A stretch of DNA of 64,000 bases from Leptobacterium_A meishanense (lineage in GTDB: Bacteria > Bacteroidota > Bacteroidia > Flavobacteriales > Flavobacteriaceae): NCBI RefSeq assembly GCF_037645805.1, contig NZ_JBBEXE010000005.1, positions 186,001-250,000 of the forward strand, read 5' to 3'. Positions within the stretch are counted from its first letter, which is position 1, and each line of letters starts with the position of its first letter. The notes below the pieces were generated by a model, which ran no database searches, had not been told where the DNA came from, and was given only the letters and a program-made list of their open reading frames with translations. Shown here one piece after another: positions 52,528 to 62,484 of the stretch. Made by a program: the position numbers and the translations under genes.

Positions 52528-53061
52528 TCAATAAAAATATCTTTCGGGACTTATTTTATTTATTAAGCCTTGTTTAGCTACTAATTTTGGATTTAATTTG
52601 TTTCCACTTTTTTTTGTGATTATTTTATTCGAAATACTATCAAATTCAACAAACTTATTTAGCCTAAAATAATTTGGAATTTGTTTAGGCGCTATTTTTA
52701 TATGTCTCACTCCATTCGTTATCTCAATACTACTAATATCAATTGTCTTTTCCTCTTTATTTCCTAGATTAAAGACTAAATTATTAGATATCATTCCATC
52801 AAAAAAATTAACATTTATTGTCTCATAATTAGTCGATACAGGAACTTCTTCAAACACCTGAATATTCATTTTTTGAAACTCATCAATTCTAATGTTATTT
52901 AACTCTATCCGAAAAATGTCTTTTTTATTCGCCTTAAGATTTATTGTTACTTCTAATATTTCTTTTGGTTTTTCAATAATGTTGTTTTTCGGCTCTTTTC
53001 TCTTACAGGAAGAGACTAAAATTATTGCTAATAAAAAATTTTGTAAAAAAAATGTTCTCAT
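52528..53061 (-). CDS. Hypothetical lipoprotein of the polysaccharide locus
   Basis: This 177-residue protein has a lipoprotein signal ending LVSSC (Cys19), followed by KRKEPKNN. The mature domain is predicted beta-rich and carries no recognised motif. One base separates it from the flippase gene and 25 from cysN. It may bind or anchor the exported polymer, which is a guess from position. Confidence 0.68.
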   Translation of the reverse strand: MRTFFLQNFLLAIILVSSCKRKEPKNNIIEKPKEILEVTINLKANKKDIFRIELNNIRIDEFQKMNIQVFEEVPVSTNYETINVNFFDGMISNNLVFNLGNKEEKTIDISSIEITNGVRHIKIAPKQIPNYFRLNKFVEFDSISNKIITKKSGNKLNPKLVAKQGLINKISPERYFY

Positions 53062-53086
53062 ATATACTTATTATAAAAGGTTTGTT

Positions 53087-54343
53087 TTAGACTATCATTC
53101 CTGCTGCTACTGTTTCATTTGTGGCATCATCAACAAGAATAATACTTCCAGTAGTTCTGTTTTCACGGTAAGAGTCTATCATTAAAGGTTTTGTAGTTCT
53201 GATTTTAACTTTACAGATATCGTTCATTTCTAGCTCTTTGTTATCGGGATTTCTCTCCAACGTATTAATATCTATTTTATAAACCACTTCTTTAATCATA
53301 GCCTTTTGTTCATTAGAGGTATGACGAATCGTGTATTTTGATCTAGGTTTTGCCGCATCATCATGTAACCAGCATAGCATTACCTCAATATCTTGAACTG
53401 CTTCAGGTTTATTGTTAGAACGAACGATCATATCACCTCTACTGATATCAATGTCGTCCTCTAGTGTTATTGACACAGACATTGGGGCAAATGCTTCTTC
53501 CACTTCACCCTCAAAGATATCTATAGTCTTAATTTTAGAATTGAACCCTGAAGGCATTACAGTCACATTATCTCCTGATCTAAAAATGCCACTTGCAACC
53601 CTTCCGGCATAGCCTCTGTAATCAATAAAACCATCTCTTTGAGGCCTTAATACCGTTTGTACGGGAAAACGAGCATCTACCTTATTAATATCACTACTTA
53701 TGTGCATGGTCTCCAGTGTGTGCAACAAAGGTGCTCCTTGGTACCAATCCATATTTTTAGAACGATTAACAACATTATCCCCTAATAAAGCGCTTATTGG
53801 AATAAAGCGGATGTCTTTTACCAATAATTTAGATGAAAACTCTTCAAATTGACTTATTACCTTATTATAAATATTTTCATCAAAATCAACCAAGTCCATT
53901 TTGTTAATACAAACTATCACATGTGGGATTTGCAATAATGATGCGATAAATGCATGTCTTCTTGTTTGCTCAATAACACCATGACGGGCATCTACCAAAA
54001 TAATTGCAGCATTTGCCGTAGATGCCCCGGTAACCATATTTCGTGTATATTGAATATGTCCTGGGGTGTCTGCAATAATAAATTTCCTTTTCGGTGTTGT
54101 GAAGTATCTGTATGCTACATCAATAGTAATTCCCTGTTCTCTTTCATCTCTTAAACCATCCGTAAATAATGCAAGGTCTACTCCTTTATGTCCTTTCTTT
54201 TTACTTGTATTTTCTACAGCTTCTAATTGATCCTCAAAAATAGATTTTGAATCATAGAGCAATCTGCCTATTAATGTGCTTTTGCCATCATCAACGCTAC
54301 CAGCGGTTGTAAATCTTAATAATTGATTATTATCTATTTGCAT
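53087..54343 (-). CDS. cysN: Sulfate adenylyltransferase subunit 1 (GTPase)
   Basis: This 418-residue GTPase has G1 GSVDDGKST (15-23), G3 DTPGHIQYTRNM, G4 NKMD and EF-Tu-like domains 2 and 3 after about residue 215. With CysD it makes APS from sulfate and ATP, driven by GTP hydrolysis. Linked to cysD (12 bases). Confidence 0.95.
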   Translation of the reverse strand: MQIDNNQLLRFTTAGSVDDGKSTLIGRLLYDSKSIFEDQLEAVENTSKKKGHKGVDLALFTDGLRDEREQGITIDVAYRYFTTPKRKFIIADTPGHIQYTRNMVTGASTANAAIILVDARHGVIEQTRRHAFIASLLQIPHVIVCINKMDLVDFDENIYNKVISQFEEFSSKLLVKDIRFIPISALLGDNVVNRSKNMDWYQGAPLLHTLETMHISSDINKVDARFPVQTVLRPQRDGFIDYRGYAGRVASGIFRSGDNVTVMPSGFNSKIKTIDIFEGEVEEAFAPMSVSITLEDDIDISRGDMIVRSNNKPEAVQDIEVMLCWLHDDAAKPRSKYTIRHTSNEQKAMIKEVVYKIDINTLERNPDNKELEMNDICKVKIRTTKPLMIDSYRENRTTGSIILVDDATNETVAAGMIV

Positions 54344-54355
54344 TTTATCTTACTA

Positions 54356-55261
54356 TTAAAAATACCCTTGTTTTTTTCTGTCTTCCATGGCTGTTTCTGA
54401 GCGTTTATCGTCTGCTCGGTTCCCTCTTTCTGTATGCCGCATTGCTGCTACTTCTTCTACTATTTTCTCTAATGTATCTGCGTCCGATTCTATCCCTCCC
54501 GTAATAGTAATATCCCCTAATGTTCTAAACCGTATTTTTTTTATAATTACTTCTTCTTTTTCTTCAAGAACTAAAAACTCTGAATTAGGAATCCATGAAT
54601 TGTTCCGCCATATAACTTGTCTTTCATGTGCAAAATAAAGCGATGGTATTTGTATATTTTCTCTTTTTATATAATTCCAAACATCCATCTCTGTCCAGTT
54701 ACTAATTGGAAAGGCTCTGAAATGCTCTCCTTCAAAATGTTTCCCATTGAAAATGTTCCATAGTTCAGGGCGTTGGTTTTTCGGATCCCATTGTCCAAAA
54801 TCATCTCTATGAGAAAAAAACCGTTCTTTAGCCCTTGCTTTTTCTTCATCTCTACGTCCTCCACCTATAGCACAATCTATTTTATGTTCTTCAATAGCAT
54901 CTAATAATGTGGTTATCTGTAATGCATTTCTAGTGGCATTTTTTCCTCTTTCTTCGGCAACTCTTCCTTGATTAATGGATTCTTGTACAGAACCTACCAA
55001 TAATTGAACCCCTAGTTCTTCTATTAAATCATCTCTGAATTTTATCGTTTCAGGGAAGTTGTGTCCTGTATCAACATGCAGTAATGCAAATGGGATTTTT
55101 GAAGGGTAGAATGCCTTTCTGGCCAAATGTGTTACTACGATAGAGTCTTTCCCTCCCGAAAAAAGAATTACAGGGTTTTGAAATTGTGCCCATACTTCTC
55201 TTAAAACATAGATGGCTTCTGACTCTAGTTCGTCTAAATAATTTAAAAAATACTTGCTCAT
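54356..55261 (-). CDS. cysD: Sulfate adenylyltransferase subunit 2
   Basis: This 301-residue PP-loop enzyme has SGGKDS (35-40), DTGHNFPETIKFRD, GGGRRDEEKARAKERFFSHR and the C-terminal RTERGNRADDKRSE-like block seen as HTERGNRADDKRSETAMEDR. Its start overlaps the cysC stop by one base. Confidence 0.95.
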   Translation of the reverse strand: MSKYFLNYLDELESEAIYVLREVWAQFQNPVILFSGGKDSIVVTHLARKAFYPSKIPFALLHVDTGHNFPETIKFRDDLIEELGVQLLVGSVQESINQGRVAEERGKNATRNALQITTLLDAIEEHKIDCAIGGGRRDEEKARAKERFFSHRDDFGQWDPKNQRPELWNIFNGKHFEGEHFRAFPISNWTEMDVWNYIKRENIQIPSLYFAHERQVIWRNNSWIPNSEFLVLEEKEEVIIKKIRFRTLGDITITGGIESDADTLEKIVEEVAAMRHTERGNRADDKRSETAMEDRKKQGYF

Positions 55262-55857
55262 TATTTTAAACCTATTTTTCCTTTTATAGCATCGTATAAT
55301 AAATCTACTGATTCTTCTACTGTTTTTGTATCAGTTCGAATTTCAACTTCAGGGGTTTCAGGTACCTCATATGGAGCAGATATCCCTGTCATGTTCTCTA
55401 TTTTTCCTTCTCTTACTTTTTTATATAGTCCCTTTACATCTCTCTTTTCACACTCTTCTATACTGGTGTTTACAAAAACTTCTACAAAGGTATCAGTTCC
55501 AACCGTTTTTCTTATAAATTCTCTGTCTTTTTTGTAGGGAGACACAAATGTTGCCAACACAATAACTCCTGCATCAATAAATAGTTTAGATATCTCTGCA
55601 ATTCTCCTTATGTTTTCTGTACGGTCTTCAGGGGTAAAGCTTAAGTCATTATTGATCCCTTGCCTAATATTATCTCCATCTAGCACATATGTGTTTATCC
55701 CTTCTTTAAAAAGTCTTTGCTCTAAAATATTTGCTAAAGTAGATTTCCCAGAACCTGAAAGTCCTGTAAAAAAAATCAAGAAAGAGTTATGCTCGTTTTT
55801 TTTATTCCTTTCTTGTTTGGATATTTTATATGCTTGAGGAACTATGTTGTTTGTCAT
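55261..55857 (-). CDS. cysC: Adenylylsulfate kinase
   Basis: This 198-residue enzyme phosphorylates APS to PAPS, the sulfate donor for the sulfotransferases downstream. P-loop GLSGSGKST (32-40), LDGDNIRQGINNDLSFTPEDR and FVSPYKKDREFIR are the family motifs. It overlaps the DUF2061 gene by 32 bases. The presence of cysC with no PAPS reductase in the cluster indicates sulfation, not assimilation. Confidence 0.95.
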   Translation of the reverse strand: MTNNIVPQAYKISKQERNKKNEHNSFLIFFTGLSGSGKSTLANILEQRLFKEGINTYVLDGDNIRQGINNDLSFTPEDRTENIRRIAEISKLFIDAGVIVLATFVSPYKKDREFIRKTVGTDTFVEVFVNTSIEECEKRDVKGLYKKVREGKIENMTGISAPYEVPETPEVEIRTDTKTVEESVDLLYDAIKGKIGLK

Positions 55858-56266
55858 TTTTTTCCTTTCTTTTATCTAATCCGTAATGAATTTTATACCA
55901 CAGTCTTTCATGAAAATAATATAGCATCATTTTTGTTACTACCTCTGCAAAGCCTATTTGCATTCCTGTTAAAGGGTTCCCTGTAATGAGCCAAGCCAAT
56001 ACCATTGTATCCATCGTGCCTACAAACCTCCATGTAATGGTTTTTGCTATATGCCGCTTATGACTGTTTTTAACTTCAAATTTAAACCATATTCTTTCAT
56101 GTAAATAGTATAGTAGCATTTTTGTTACCACTTCTGCAATCCCTATCTTTAACCCTGTTAGTGGGTTTCCGGAAATAATCCATGAAAGTAAAATAGTGTC
56201 TAAAGTGCCTACCGTTCTCCACGTAATAGTCTTTGCTATATGCCTTTTATATGAGTGTTCAGTCAT
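55826..56266 (-). CDS. Tandem DUF2061 membrane protein
   Basis: This 146-residue protein consists of two near-identical DUF2061 units (about residues 5-66 and 69-130), each starting KRHIAKTITWR-VGT-DT and ending in YY-HER-W. Each has about two short hydrophobic segments. Its position between cysQ and cysC, sharing one base with cysQ and 32 with cysC, suggests a role in sulfate or PAPS handling, or in the membrane side of sulfation. Confidence 0.85.
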   Translation of the reverse strand: MTEHSYKRHIAKTITWRTVGTLDTILLSWIISGNPLTGLKIGIAEVVTKMLLYYLHERIWFKFEVKNSHKRHIAKTITWRFVGTMDTMVLAWLITGNPLTGMQIGFAEVVTKMMLYYFHERLWYKIHYGLDKRKEKNDKQHSSSSI

Positions 56267-57069
56267 TATCTACTGACTAAAAAATAGTTATTTAATAGGT
56301 TTTGTTTATTGTACGCTAAAGGCCTTTTTGTTGTTTGGTCTATTACTTTTAACCCTGCAGCTTCACATATTGCTTGCCCCGCAGCAGTATCCCACTCCAT
56401 AGTAGGTGCAAATCTAGGGTATACATGGGCTTCTCCCCCAGCAACTAAACAAAATTTAAGGGAACTTCCTTTGGAAACTATTTCAACCTCTGAATGTTTT
56501 CTCTTTATTGATTCTATAAAAAGTTTTGTGTCTTCATTCATATGAGACCTGCTCCCTACTATTTTTATTTTATCATCTGGATCTGATGGAGAGATTAGAT
56601 AGTTTTCATTAAAGAAATCATCAGGGAGTTCATGGAGTTCATTCAATATAATTTTATAACTACACTTCGCTTCTACATCTCCATAATATAGTTCTCTCGT
56701 AACAGGCGTATAAATTACCCCTAATTTTACAGCTCCTCCTTGAATTAACGCTATATTCACAGTAAATTCTCCGTTTCTCTTTATAAACTCTTTCGTCCCA
56801 TCTAAAGGATCTACTAACCAACAGATATTCCATTTTTTTCGAACAGAATAGTCAATTTCTCTATTCTCTTCACTAATGATTGGAATCTGTGTTTGTGAAA
56901 GATATTCGTTAATTACATCGTTCGACATTATATCTGCTTTTGTTAACGGAGAATTATCTTTTTTTTCTTCTATTTCAAATTCTTGGTTATATATTTCTAA
57001 AATCTTGATCCCTGCTTTTACAGAAACTTCTATGGCAATTTTTAGGTTATCGTTTAACATACCATTCAT
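56266..57069 (-). CDS. cysQ: 3'(2'),5'-bisphosphate nucleotidase
   Basis: This 267-residue inositol-monophosphatase-fold enzyme has SEEN (about 67-70), metal motif DPLDGTKEF (87-95) and [14 protein letters not shown]. It removes the 3'-phosphate from PAP, the inhibitory by-product of sulfotransfer. The start overlaps the fcl stop by 23 bases; Met4 (57060) is an alternative. Confidence 0.93.
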   Translation of the reverse strand: MNGMLNDNLKIAIEVSVKAGIKILEIYNQEFEIEEKKDNSPLTKADIMSNDVINEYLSQTQIPIISEENREIDYSVRKKWNICWLVDPLDGTKEFIKRNGEFTVNIALIQGGAVKLGVIYTPVTRELYYGDVEAKCSYKIILNELHELPDDFFNENYLISPSDPDDKIKIVGSRSHMNEDTKLFIESIKRKHSEVEIVSKGSSLKFCLVAGGEAHVYPRFAPTMEWDTAAGQAICEAAGLKVIDQTTKRPLAYNKQNLLNNYFLVSR

Positions 57070-58093
57070 AGCTTTTTTTTATTCCTTCTTCAAGTTCAAC
57101 ATTATATTTCCATCCAAGTTCATTGAGTTTAGAAACATCTGTTAGCTTCCTCATTGTACCATCTGGTTTATCTTTATTAAACACTAGCTTTCCTTTAAAA
57201 CCAATAATTTTTTTTGTGATCTCGGCAAGTTCTTTAATGGAAACCTCTTTTCCTGTTCCAATATTTATATGGGTGTTTCTAATGTTTTTTTGTCCCTGAG
57301 TATATGTGTCTTTAAAATCTCTGTTTTCCATAATAAACACACATGCATCTGCCATATCTTTAGACCACAAAAATTCTCGTTTTGGTTTGCCTGTACCCCA
57401 TATTTCTACACTATCTTTAGTAACTCCATACCTTGAAAGGTAGGCTTTTGCTTCTTCTAAATTATTAATATTTAAATCTTGTAAAACAGCGTTTACGTTA
57501 TTTTCACTTAATAATTTAGCTAAATACATTTTTCTTATGAGTGCTGGCACAACATGAGATTTTTCCAGATCAAAATTATCATTCGGGCCATACAAATTTG
57601 TTGGCATTACTGAAATAAAATTGGTTCCATACTGTAGGTTATAGCTCTCACATATCTTAATTCCCGCTATTTTAGCAATCGCATATGGTTCATTTGTATA
57701 TTCTAAAGGACCTGTTAAAAGATACTCTTCTTTCATGGGTTGGGGGCAATTTTTGGGGTAAATACATGTACTGCCCAAAAACAATAATTTTTTCACTTTA
57801 TAAATATGGCTTTGATGAATCACATTATTTTGAATCATCATATTCTCATAAATAAAATCAGCTCTATATACATTATTGGCTACAATACCTCCAACTTTAG
57901 CTGCAGCCAAAAACACATATTCGGGTTTTTCATTCTCAAAAAACCGGGAAACAGCCATTTGATTTGTTAAATCTAGTTCTTTATGTGTACGAGCAATAAT
58001 ATTATTATACCCTTTATCCTGAAGGTTTTTTAAAATAGCACTTCCTACCAAACCTCGATGACCAGCTACATAAATTTTAGCATTCTTTTCCAT
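57047..58093 (-). CDS. fcl: GDP-L-fucose synthase
   Basis: This 348-residue epimerase/reductase has NADP motif [31 protein letters not shown], catalytic YAIAKIAG and [19 protein letters not shown]. An insert near residue 200 ([14 protein letters not shown]) is common in Bacteroidota homologues. It completes GDP-L-fucose from the Gmd product, 5 bases downstream of gmd. Confidence 0.95.
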   Translation of the reverse strand: MEKNAKIYVAGHRGLVGSAILKNLQDKGYNNIIARTHKELDLTNQMAVSRFFENEKPEYVFLAAAKVGGIVANNVYRADFIYENMMIQNNVIHQSHIYKVKKLLFLGSTCIYPKNCPQPMKEEYLLTGPLEYTNEPYAIAKIAGIKICESYNLQYGTNFISVMPTNLYGPNDNFDLEKSHVVPALIRKMYLAKLLSENNVNAVLQDLNINNLEEAKAYLSRYGVTKDSVEIWGTGKPKREFLWSKDMADACVFIMENRDFKDTYTQGQKNIRNTHINIGTGKEVSIKELAEITKKIIGFKGKLVFNKDKPDGTMRKLTDVSKLNELGWKYNVELEEGIKKSYEWYVKR

Positions 58094-58098
58094 TAAGC

Positions 58099-59217
58099 TT
58101 ATTCAAAATAATTCATGATTTGATATCCCCCTTCTTTAAGGTATTGCTGTTTCTTCATAAGTTTAATGTCACTTTGCATCATGTCTTTTACCAAAGCCTG
58201 TAAATCATACTCAGGAATCCAGCCTAATTTCTCTTTTGCTTTTGTAGCATCTCCAACTAACAAATCTACTTCCGTTGGTCTAAAATATTTAGGGTCTATG
58301 GAAAGCACTTCTTTTCCTATTGGTAATTGATATTCGGAATTGCTACATATTTTTACAAAAGCTTTCTCTTCCACTCCTTCTCCTTCAAAATTTAGTTCAA
58401 TCCCCAATTCCGCAAAACTCATTCTTACAAAATCACGAACTGTTGTTGTCTTCCCTGTAGCTATAACCCAATCTTCCGGTTTGTCTGCCTGAAGAATCAT
58501 CCACATCATACGTACATAATCCTTTGCATGCCCCCAATCACGTTGAGCGTCTAAGTTTCCTAAATAAAATTTGTCTTGTAGCCCAAGTGCTATCCTAGAA
58601 GTTGCTCTAGTAATTTTTCTTGTTACAAAAGTTTCACCACGTATAGGGGACTCATGGTTAAATAAAATGCCATTACAAGCATACATTCCATATGCCTCTC
58701 TATAATTTACAGTAATCCAATATGCATACATTTTAGCTACTGCATAAGGGCTCCGAGGATAAAACGGTGTTGTTTCTGTTTGAGGTACTTCCTGAACTTT
58801 TCCATATAATTCGGAAGTTGATGCTTGATATATTCGCGTTTTCTTTTCCATTCCCAATAAGCGAACTGCATCTAAGACTCTTAGAGCGCCTAAGCCATCC
58901 GCATTTCCTGTATATTCAGGCATCTCAAAAGATACATGTACATGGCTCATCGCGGCTAAATTATATATTTCATCCGGTTGTATTTCCTTAATTAAGCGAA
59001 TTAAATTTGTACTGTCAGTCATGTCTCCATAATGCAATAAAAAATTACGGTTTTTGACATGTGGATCCTGATATAAATGATCTATTCTATCAGTATTAAA
59101 CATTGAGGAGCGTCTTTTAATGCCGTGTACCTCATATCCTTTTTTAAGAAGAAATTCACTTAAATACGCGCCATCCTGTCCTGTTACTCCGGTAATTAAA
59201 GCAACTTTTTTTTTCAT
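58099..59217 (-). CDS. gmd: GDP-mannose 4,6-dehydratase
   Basis: This 372-residue short-chain dehydrogenase has [45 protein letters not shown] and catalytic [19 protein letters not shown]. It makes the 4-keto intermediate for GDP-L-fucose. No mannose-phosphate guanylyltransferase is in the window, so GDP-mannose comes from elsewhere. Confidence 0.96.
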   Translation of the reverse strand: MKKKVALITGVTGQDGAYLSEFLLKKGYEVHGIKRRSSMFNTDRIDHLYQDPHVKNRNFLLHYGDMTDSTNLIRLIKEIQPDEIYNLAAMSHVHVSFEMPEYTGNADGLGALRVLDAVRLLGMEKKTRIYQASTSELYGKVQEVPQTETTPFYPRSPYAVAKMYAYWITVNYREAYGMYACNGILFNHESPIRGETFVTRKITRATSRIALGLQDKFYLGNLDAQRDWGHAKDYVRMMWMILQADKPEDWVIATGKTTTVRDFVRMSFAELGIELNFEGEGVEEKAFVKICSNSEYQLPIGKEVLSIDPKYFRPTEVDLLVGDATKAKEKLGWIPEYDLQALVKDMMQSDIKLMKKQQYLKEGGYQIMNYFE

Positions 59218-59225
59218 TTTAGTTT

Positions 59226-60005
59226 TTATTTATTTGATAAAACTGAGTTTTTAGGTCGCTTTGCAAAAGTAACGTAATTGGTTGCCTTTACAAGGTTAAC
59301 TTTATTTTTTAAATTATTTTCCTCCAAAATCTCTTTTGCAAAATCATACCACGTAATTGATTTCCCATCACAGAAATGATACACTCTATTTTCTATATCA
59401 TCAGTATTTATTGCTTTTATTATAAATTCAGCTAAATTATTAGTGTTGGTTGGGCATCCTATTTGATCGTCCGTAACATATATTGTCTTTTCTGTTTTGG
59501 CTTTTTCTAATATCGCTTTATAAAAATTATTCCCAAACTCCGAATACAGCCATGATGTCCTAATGATAAAATAGCTCTCTAAAATTTCTTGGATATATTG
59601 TTCTCCTTTTAATTTAGATTTGCCATAAACATTAATTGGGTTTGGAATATCTTCAACTGTATAAGGGGTTCTTTTTTCTCCGTCAAACACATAGTCAGTA
59701 GAAATATGTATTAATGTTACATTGTTTTCTTTACATGCTGTCGCTATATTTTTAACACCTTCAGCATTGACCATAAATGCTTTTTTAGGTTCTTTTTCTG
59801 CTTGGTCTACTTTTGTATATGCAGCACAATTAATACAAAAATCAAATGCCTGTTTGCCAAAAAAATCATCAACACTATCTTTCTTTGTAATATCCAATTC
59901 ATTCTTTTTTGTAAAAACAAAATGAACATCCTTAAATTCTTTATGTATTTTTTGAATACACATTCCTAACTGACCCTCTGAACCTATTATTAAAACTCTT
60001 TTCAC
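59226..60005 (-). CDS. rfbD: dTDP-4-dehydrorhamnose reductase, C-terminally short
   Basis: This 259-residue protein has NAD motif [30 protein letters not shown] and catalytic YGKSKLKGE, and ends at [10 protein letters not shown]. Homologues run about 30-40 residues further after this block. The codons just after the stop would read KLK, so the shortening may be due to a stop or a join with gmd. It could still work, as the lost part is the outer end of the substrate domain. Confidence 0.88.
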   Translation of the reverse strand: MKRVLIIGSEGQLGMCIQKIHKEFKDVHFVFTKKNELDITKKDSVDDFFGKQAFDFCINCAAYTKVDQAEKEPKKAFMVNAEGVKNIATACKENNVTLIHISTDYVFDGEKRTPYTVEDIPNPINVYGKSKLKGEQYIQEILESYFIIRTSWLYSEFGNNFYKAILEKAKTEKTIYVTDDQIGCPTNTNNLAEFIIKAINTDDIENRVYHFCDGKSITWYDFAKEILEENNLKNKVNLVKATNYVTFAKRPKNSVLSNK

Positions 60006-60547
60006 GTTAATATTTCTTCGAACGTTGGAAGTATTTTATCTTTTTTAGATACTATTATCTTTTCATGTGGATATTCCCAATTAATATTCAATGTTTTGTC
60101 ACTATATAAAATTCCTCTTTCTGATGCTTTATTATAGTAATTATCACACTTATAAGAAAAAACAGCTTCATCGCTTAGTGCTAAAAAAGCATGTGCAAAC
60201 CCTCTGGGAATGAATAACTGATAATTATTTTTATCATTCAAAATAACTTTGTAATGCTTACCAAAAGTTATTGATTCTCTTCTTAAGTCTACTATTACAT
60301 CTATTACCTCTCCTTTGACCACACGAACTAATTTAGCTTGGGAATATTCTCCCTCCTGAAAATGAAATCCTCTTAACACCCCCTTTTTAGAAATTGACTG
60401 ATTTTCCTGAACAAATTCAATCTGTCGGCCTATTCCTTCTTCCATAAATGACTTTCGATAGGACTCAAAAAAAGCACCTCTATTGTCTTTATAAACATCT
60501 GGCTTTATTATGAAGCATCCTTCTATATATATTTCTTCAATAATCAA
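60002..60547 (-). CDS. rfbC: dTDP-4-dehydrorhamnose 3,5-epimerase
   Basis: This 181-residue cupin has blocks GCFIIKPDVYKDNRGAFFESY, FVQENQSISKKGVLRGFHFQ, VVKGEVIDVIVDLR and LFIPRGFAHAFLALSD. Catalytic His in RGFHFQ is present. It overlaps rfbD by 4 bases and follows rfbA by 11. Confidence 0.95.
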   Translation of the reverse strand: MIIEEIYIEGCFIIKPDVYKDNRGAFFESYRKSFMEEGIGRQIEFVQENQSISKKGVLRGFHFQEGEYSQAKLVRVVKGEVIDVIVDLRRESITFGKHYKVILNDKNNYQLFIPRGFAHAFLALSDEAVFSYKCDNYYNKASERGILYSDKTLNINWEYPHEKIIVSKKDKILPTFEEILT

Positions 60548-60558
60548 TTCGCTATTTT

Positions 60559-61416
60559 TTACTTTATTTGTAAAAGATACTCTCCATAACCACTCTTAAG
60601 CAATGGTTGTGCTAATTCCGTTAATTGCGACCTTGAAACATACCCCATCTTATAAGCTACTTCTTCTATACACCCTATTTTTAACCCTTGACGTTCTTCT
60701 ATAACTTGAACAAACAGAGAGGCTTTCATCAAAGAATCGAATGTCCCTGTATCTAACCATGCTATCCCTCTATCTAATATGTTGACTCGTAATTTGTTTT
60801 TTTCTAAATATGATTTATTAACATCTGTTATTTCCCGTTCTCCTCTATTACTAGGCTTAATATTCTTAGCTATTTCTACTACTTCATTATCATAAAAATA
60901 TATTCCCGGAACTGCATAGTTTGATTTTGGTTTTCTTGGTTTTTCTTCTATAGAAATTGCCCTTCCTTCTTCATCAAACTCAACAACCCCATAGCGTTCA
61001 GGGTCATGAACATGGTATGCATAGATAATGCCTCCGTTTGGATTATTATTAGATTGTAATAAACTTGCCAAGCCAGTACCATAAAAAATATTGTCTCCCA
61101 GAATTAATGCTACTTTATCTTTTCCAATGAATTCCTCTCCTATTATAAAAGCTTCCGCCAAACCATTTGGGTTTTTTTGTACTGCATATTGAAAAGAGCA
61201 CCCATATTTTGAACCATTCCCAAGTAGCTTTTCAAATAATGGTAAATCGTCTGGTGTAGAAATAATTAATATTTCGCGAATTCCTGCCCACATTAATGTT
61301 GATAAAGGATAATAAATCATCGGTTTATCATAAACCGGCATCAATTGCTTACTTACTGCCAATGTTAATGGATGTAAACGCGTTCCTGACCCTCCTGCCA
61401 ATATAATTCCTTTCAT
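60559..61416 (-). CDS. rfbA: Glucose-1-phosphate thymidylyltransferase
   Basis: This 285-residue enzyme has [24 protein letters not shown] region and [24 protein letters not shown] block ([20 protein letters not shown]), then [19 protein letters not shown] and [11 protein letters not shown]. It makes dTDP-glucose, first step to dTDP-L-rhamnose. It lies 6 bases from rfbB. Confidence 0.96.
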   Translation of the reverse strand: MKGIILAGGSGTRLHPLTLAVSKQLMPVYDKPMIYYPLSTLMWAGIREILIISTPDDLPLFEKLLGNGSKYGCSFQYAVQKNPNGLAEAFIIGEEFIGKDKVALILGDNIFYGTGLASLLQSNNNPNGGIIYAYHVHDPERYGVVEFDEEGRAISIEEKPRKPKSNYAVPGIYFYDNEVVEIAKNIKPSNRGEREITDVNKSYLEKNKLRVNILDRGIAWLDTGTFDSLMKASLFVQVIEERQGLKIGCIEEVAYKMGYVSRSQLTELAQPLLKSGYGEYLLQIK

Positions 61417-61422
61417 CTTTAC

Positions 61423-62484
61423 CTATTTCCTCTGTAACACAGATCCGTATTGTTTCTCATAATATTGTTTATAACTCCCTGAAGTTACATTTTTAATCCA
61501 TGATTCATTATCTAAATACCAATCAATGGTTTTACTCATTCCTTCTTCAAAAGTAACCGATGGTTTCCACCCTAATTCTCTATTAATTTTTGACGTATCT
61601 ATTGCATACCTCCGATCATGTCCCGGTCTGTCTTTTACATACTTTATTAAATTTCTAGATGTTCCTGCCTTTTTCCCCAGTTTTTCATCCATTAAATCAC
61701 ATAATAATTTGACTAAATCGATATTTTTCCACTCATTAAAGCCTCCTATGTTATATGTTTCTCCATTTTTCCCCCTATGAAAAATCAAGTCAATAGCCTT
61801 AGCATGATCTACCACATATAGCCAATCTCTGATATAATTACCATCTCCGTATACGGGCAATGGGTTATTGTTTATAATATTATTTATAAAAAGGGGGATC
61901 AATTTTTCAGGAAATTGATTAGGCCCGTAGTTATTTGAACAATTAGTAATTACATATGGCAAACCATATGTCTCTCCATAAGCTCTAACAAAATGATCTG
62001 AACCTGCTTTTGAAGCGGCATAAGGTGAATTAGGGGAATAGGGGCTTTTTTCATTAAACAATCCTTTTTTTCCTAAGCTTCCATAAACTTCATCTGTACT
62101 TATATGATAAAAACGTTTTCCTTTTTTGCTAGTCCTCCATATTTCTTTTGCTGCATTTAACAAATTGACTGTCCCTATAATATTTGTTTTTACAAAGGCT
62201 AATGGATCTTTAATAGATCTATCTACATGTGATTCCGCTGCTAAGTGAATAACTCCATCAAATTCATGCCTGCTAAAAAGTTCATCTACAAACTTTGTGT
62301 TTGTGATATCCCCTCTCATAAAAGTATAATTTGATGCGTTTTCTATGTCTTTAAGGTTCTCTAAATTCCCTGCATAGGTGAGTGCATCTATATTATAAAT
62401 ATGGCAATCAGGGTACTTCTCAACTAATAACCTTATCACATGTGATCCTATAAACCCCGCGCCTCCTGTAACCAATATATTCAT
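61423..62484 (-). CDS. rfbB: dTDP-glucose 4,6-dehydratase
   Basis: This 353-residue dehydratase has TGGAGFIGSHVIRLL, HLAAESHVDRSIKDP, STDEVYGSLG and catalytic YAASKAGSDHFVRAY. It gives dTDP-4-keto-6-deoxyglucose. The Wzz-like gene ends at the base before its start codon. Confidence 0.97.
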   Translation of the reverse strand: MNILVTGGAGFIGSHVIRLLVEKYPDCHIYNIDALTYAGNLENLKDIENASNYTFMRGDITNTKFVDELFSRHEFDGVIHLAAESHVDRSIKDPLAFVKTNIIGTVNLLNAAKEIWRTSKKGKRFYHISTDEVYGSLGKKGLFNEKSPYSPNSPYAASKAGSDHFVRAYGETYGLPYVITNCSNNYGPNQFPEKLIPLFINNIINNNPLPVYGDGNYIRDWLYVVDHAKAIDLIFHRGKNGETYNIGGFNEWKNIDLVKLLCDLMDEKLGKKAGTSRNLIKYVKDRPGHDRRYAIDTSKINRELGWKPSVTFEEGMSKTIDWYLDNESWIKNVTSGSYKQYYEKQYGSVLQRK

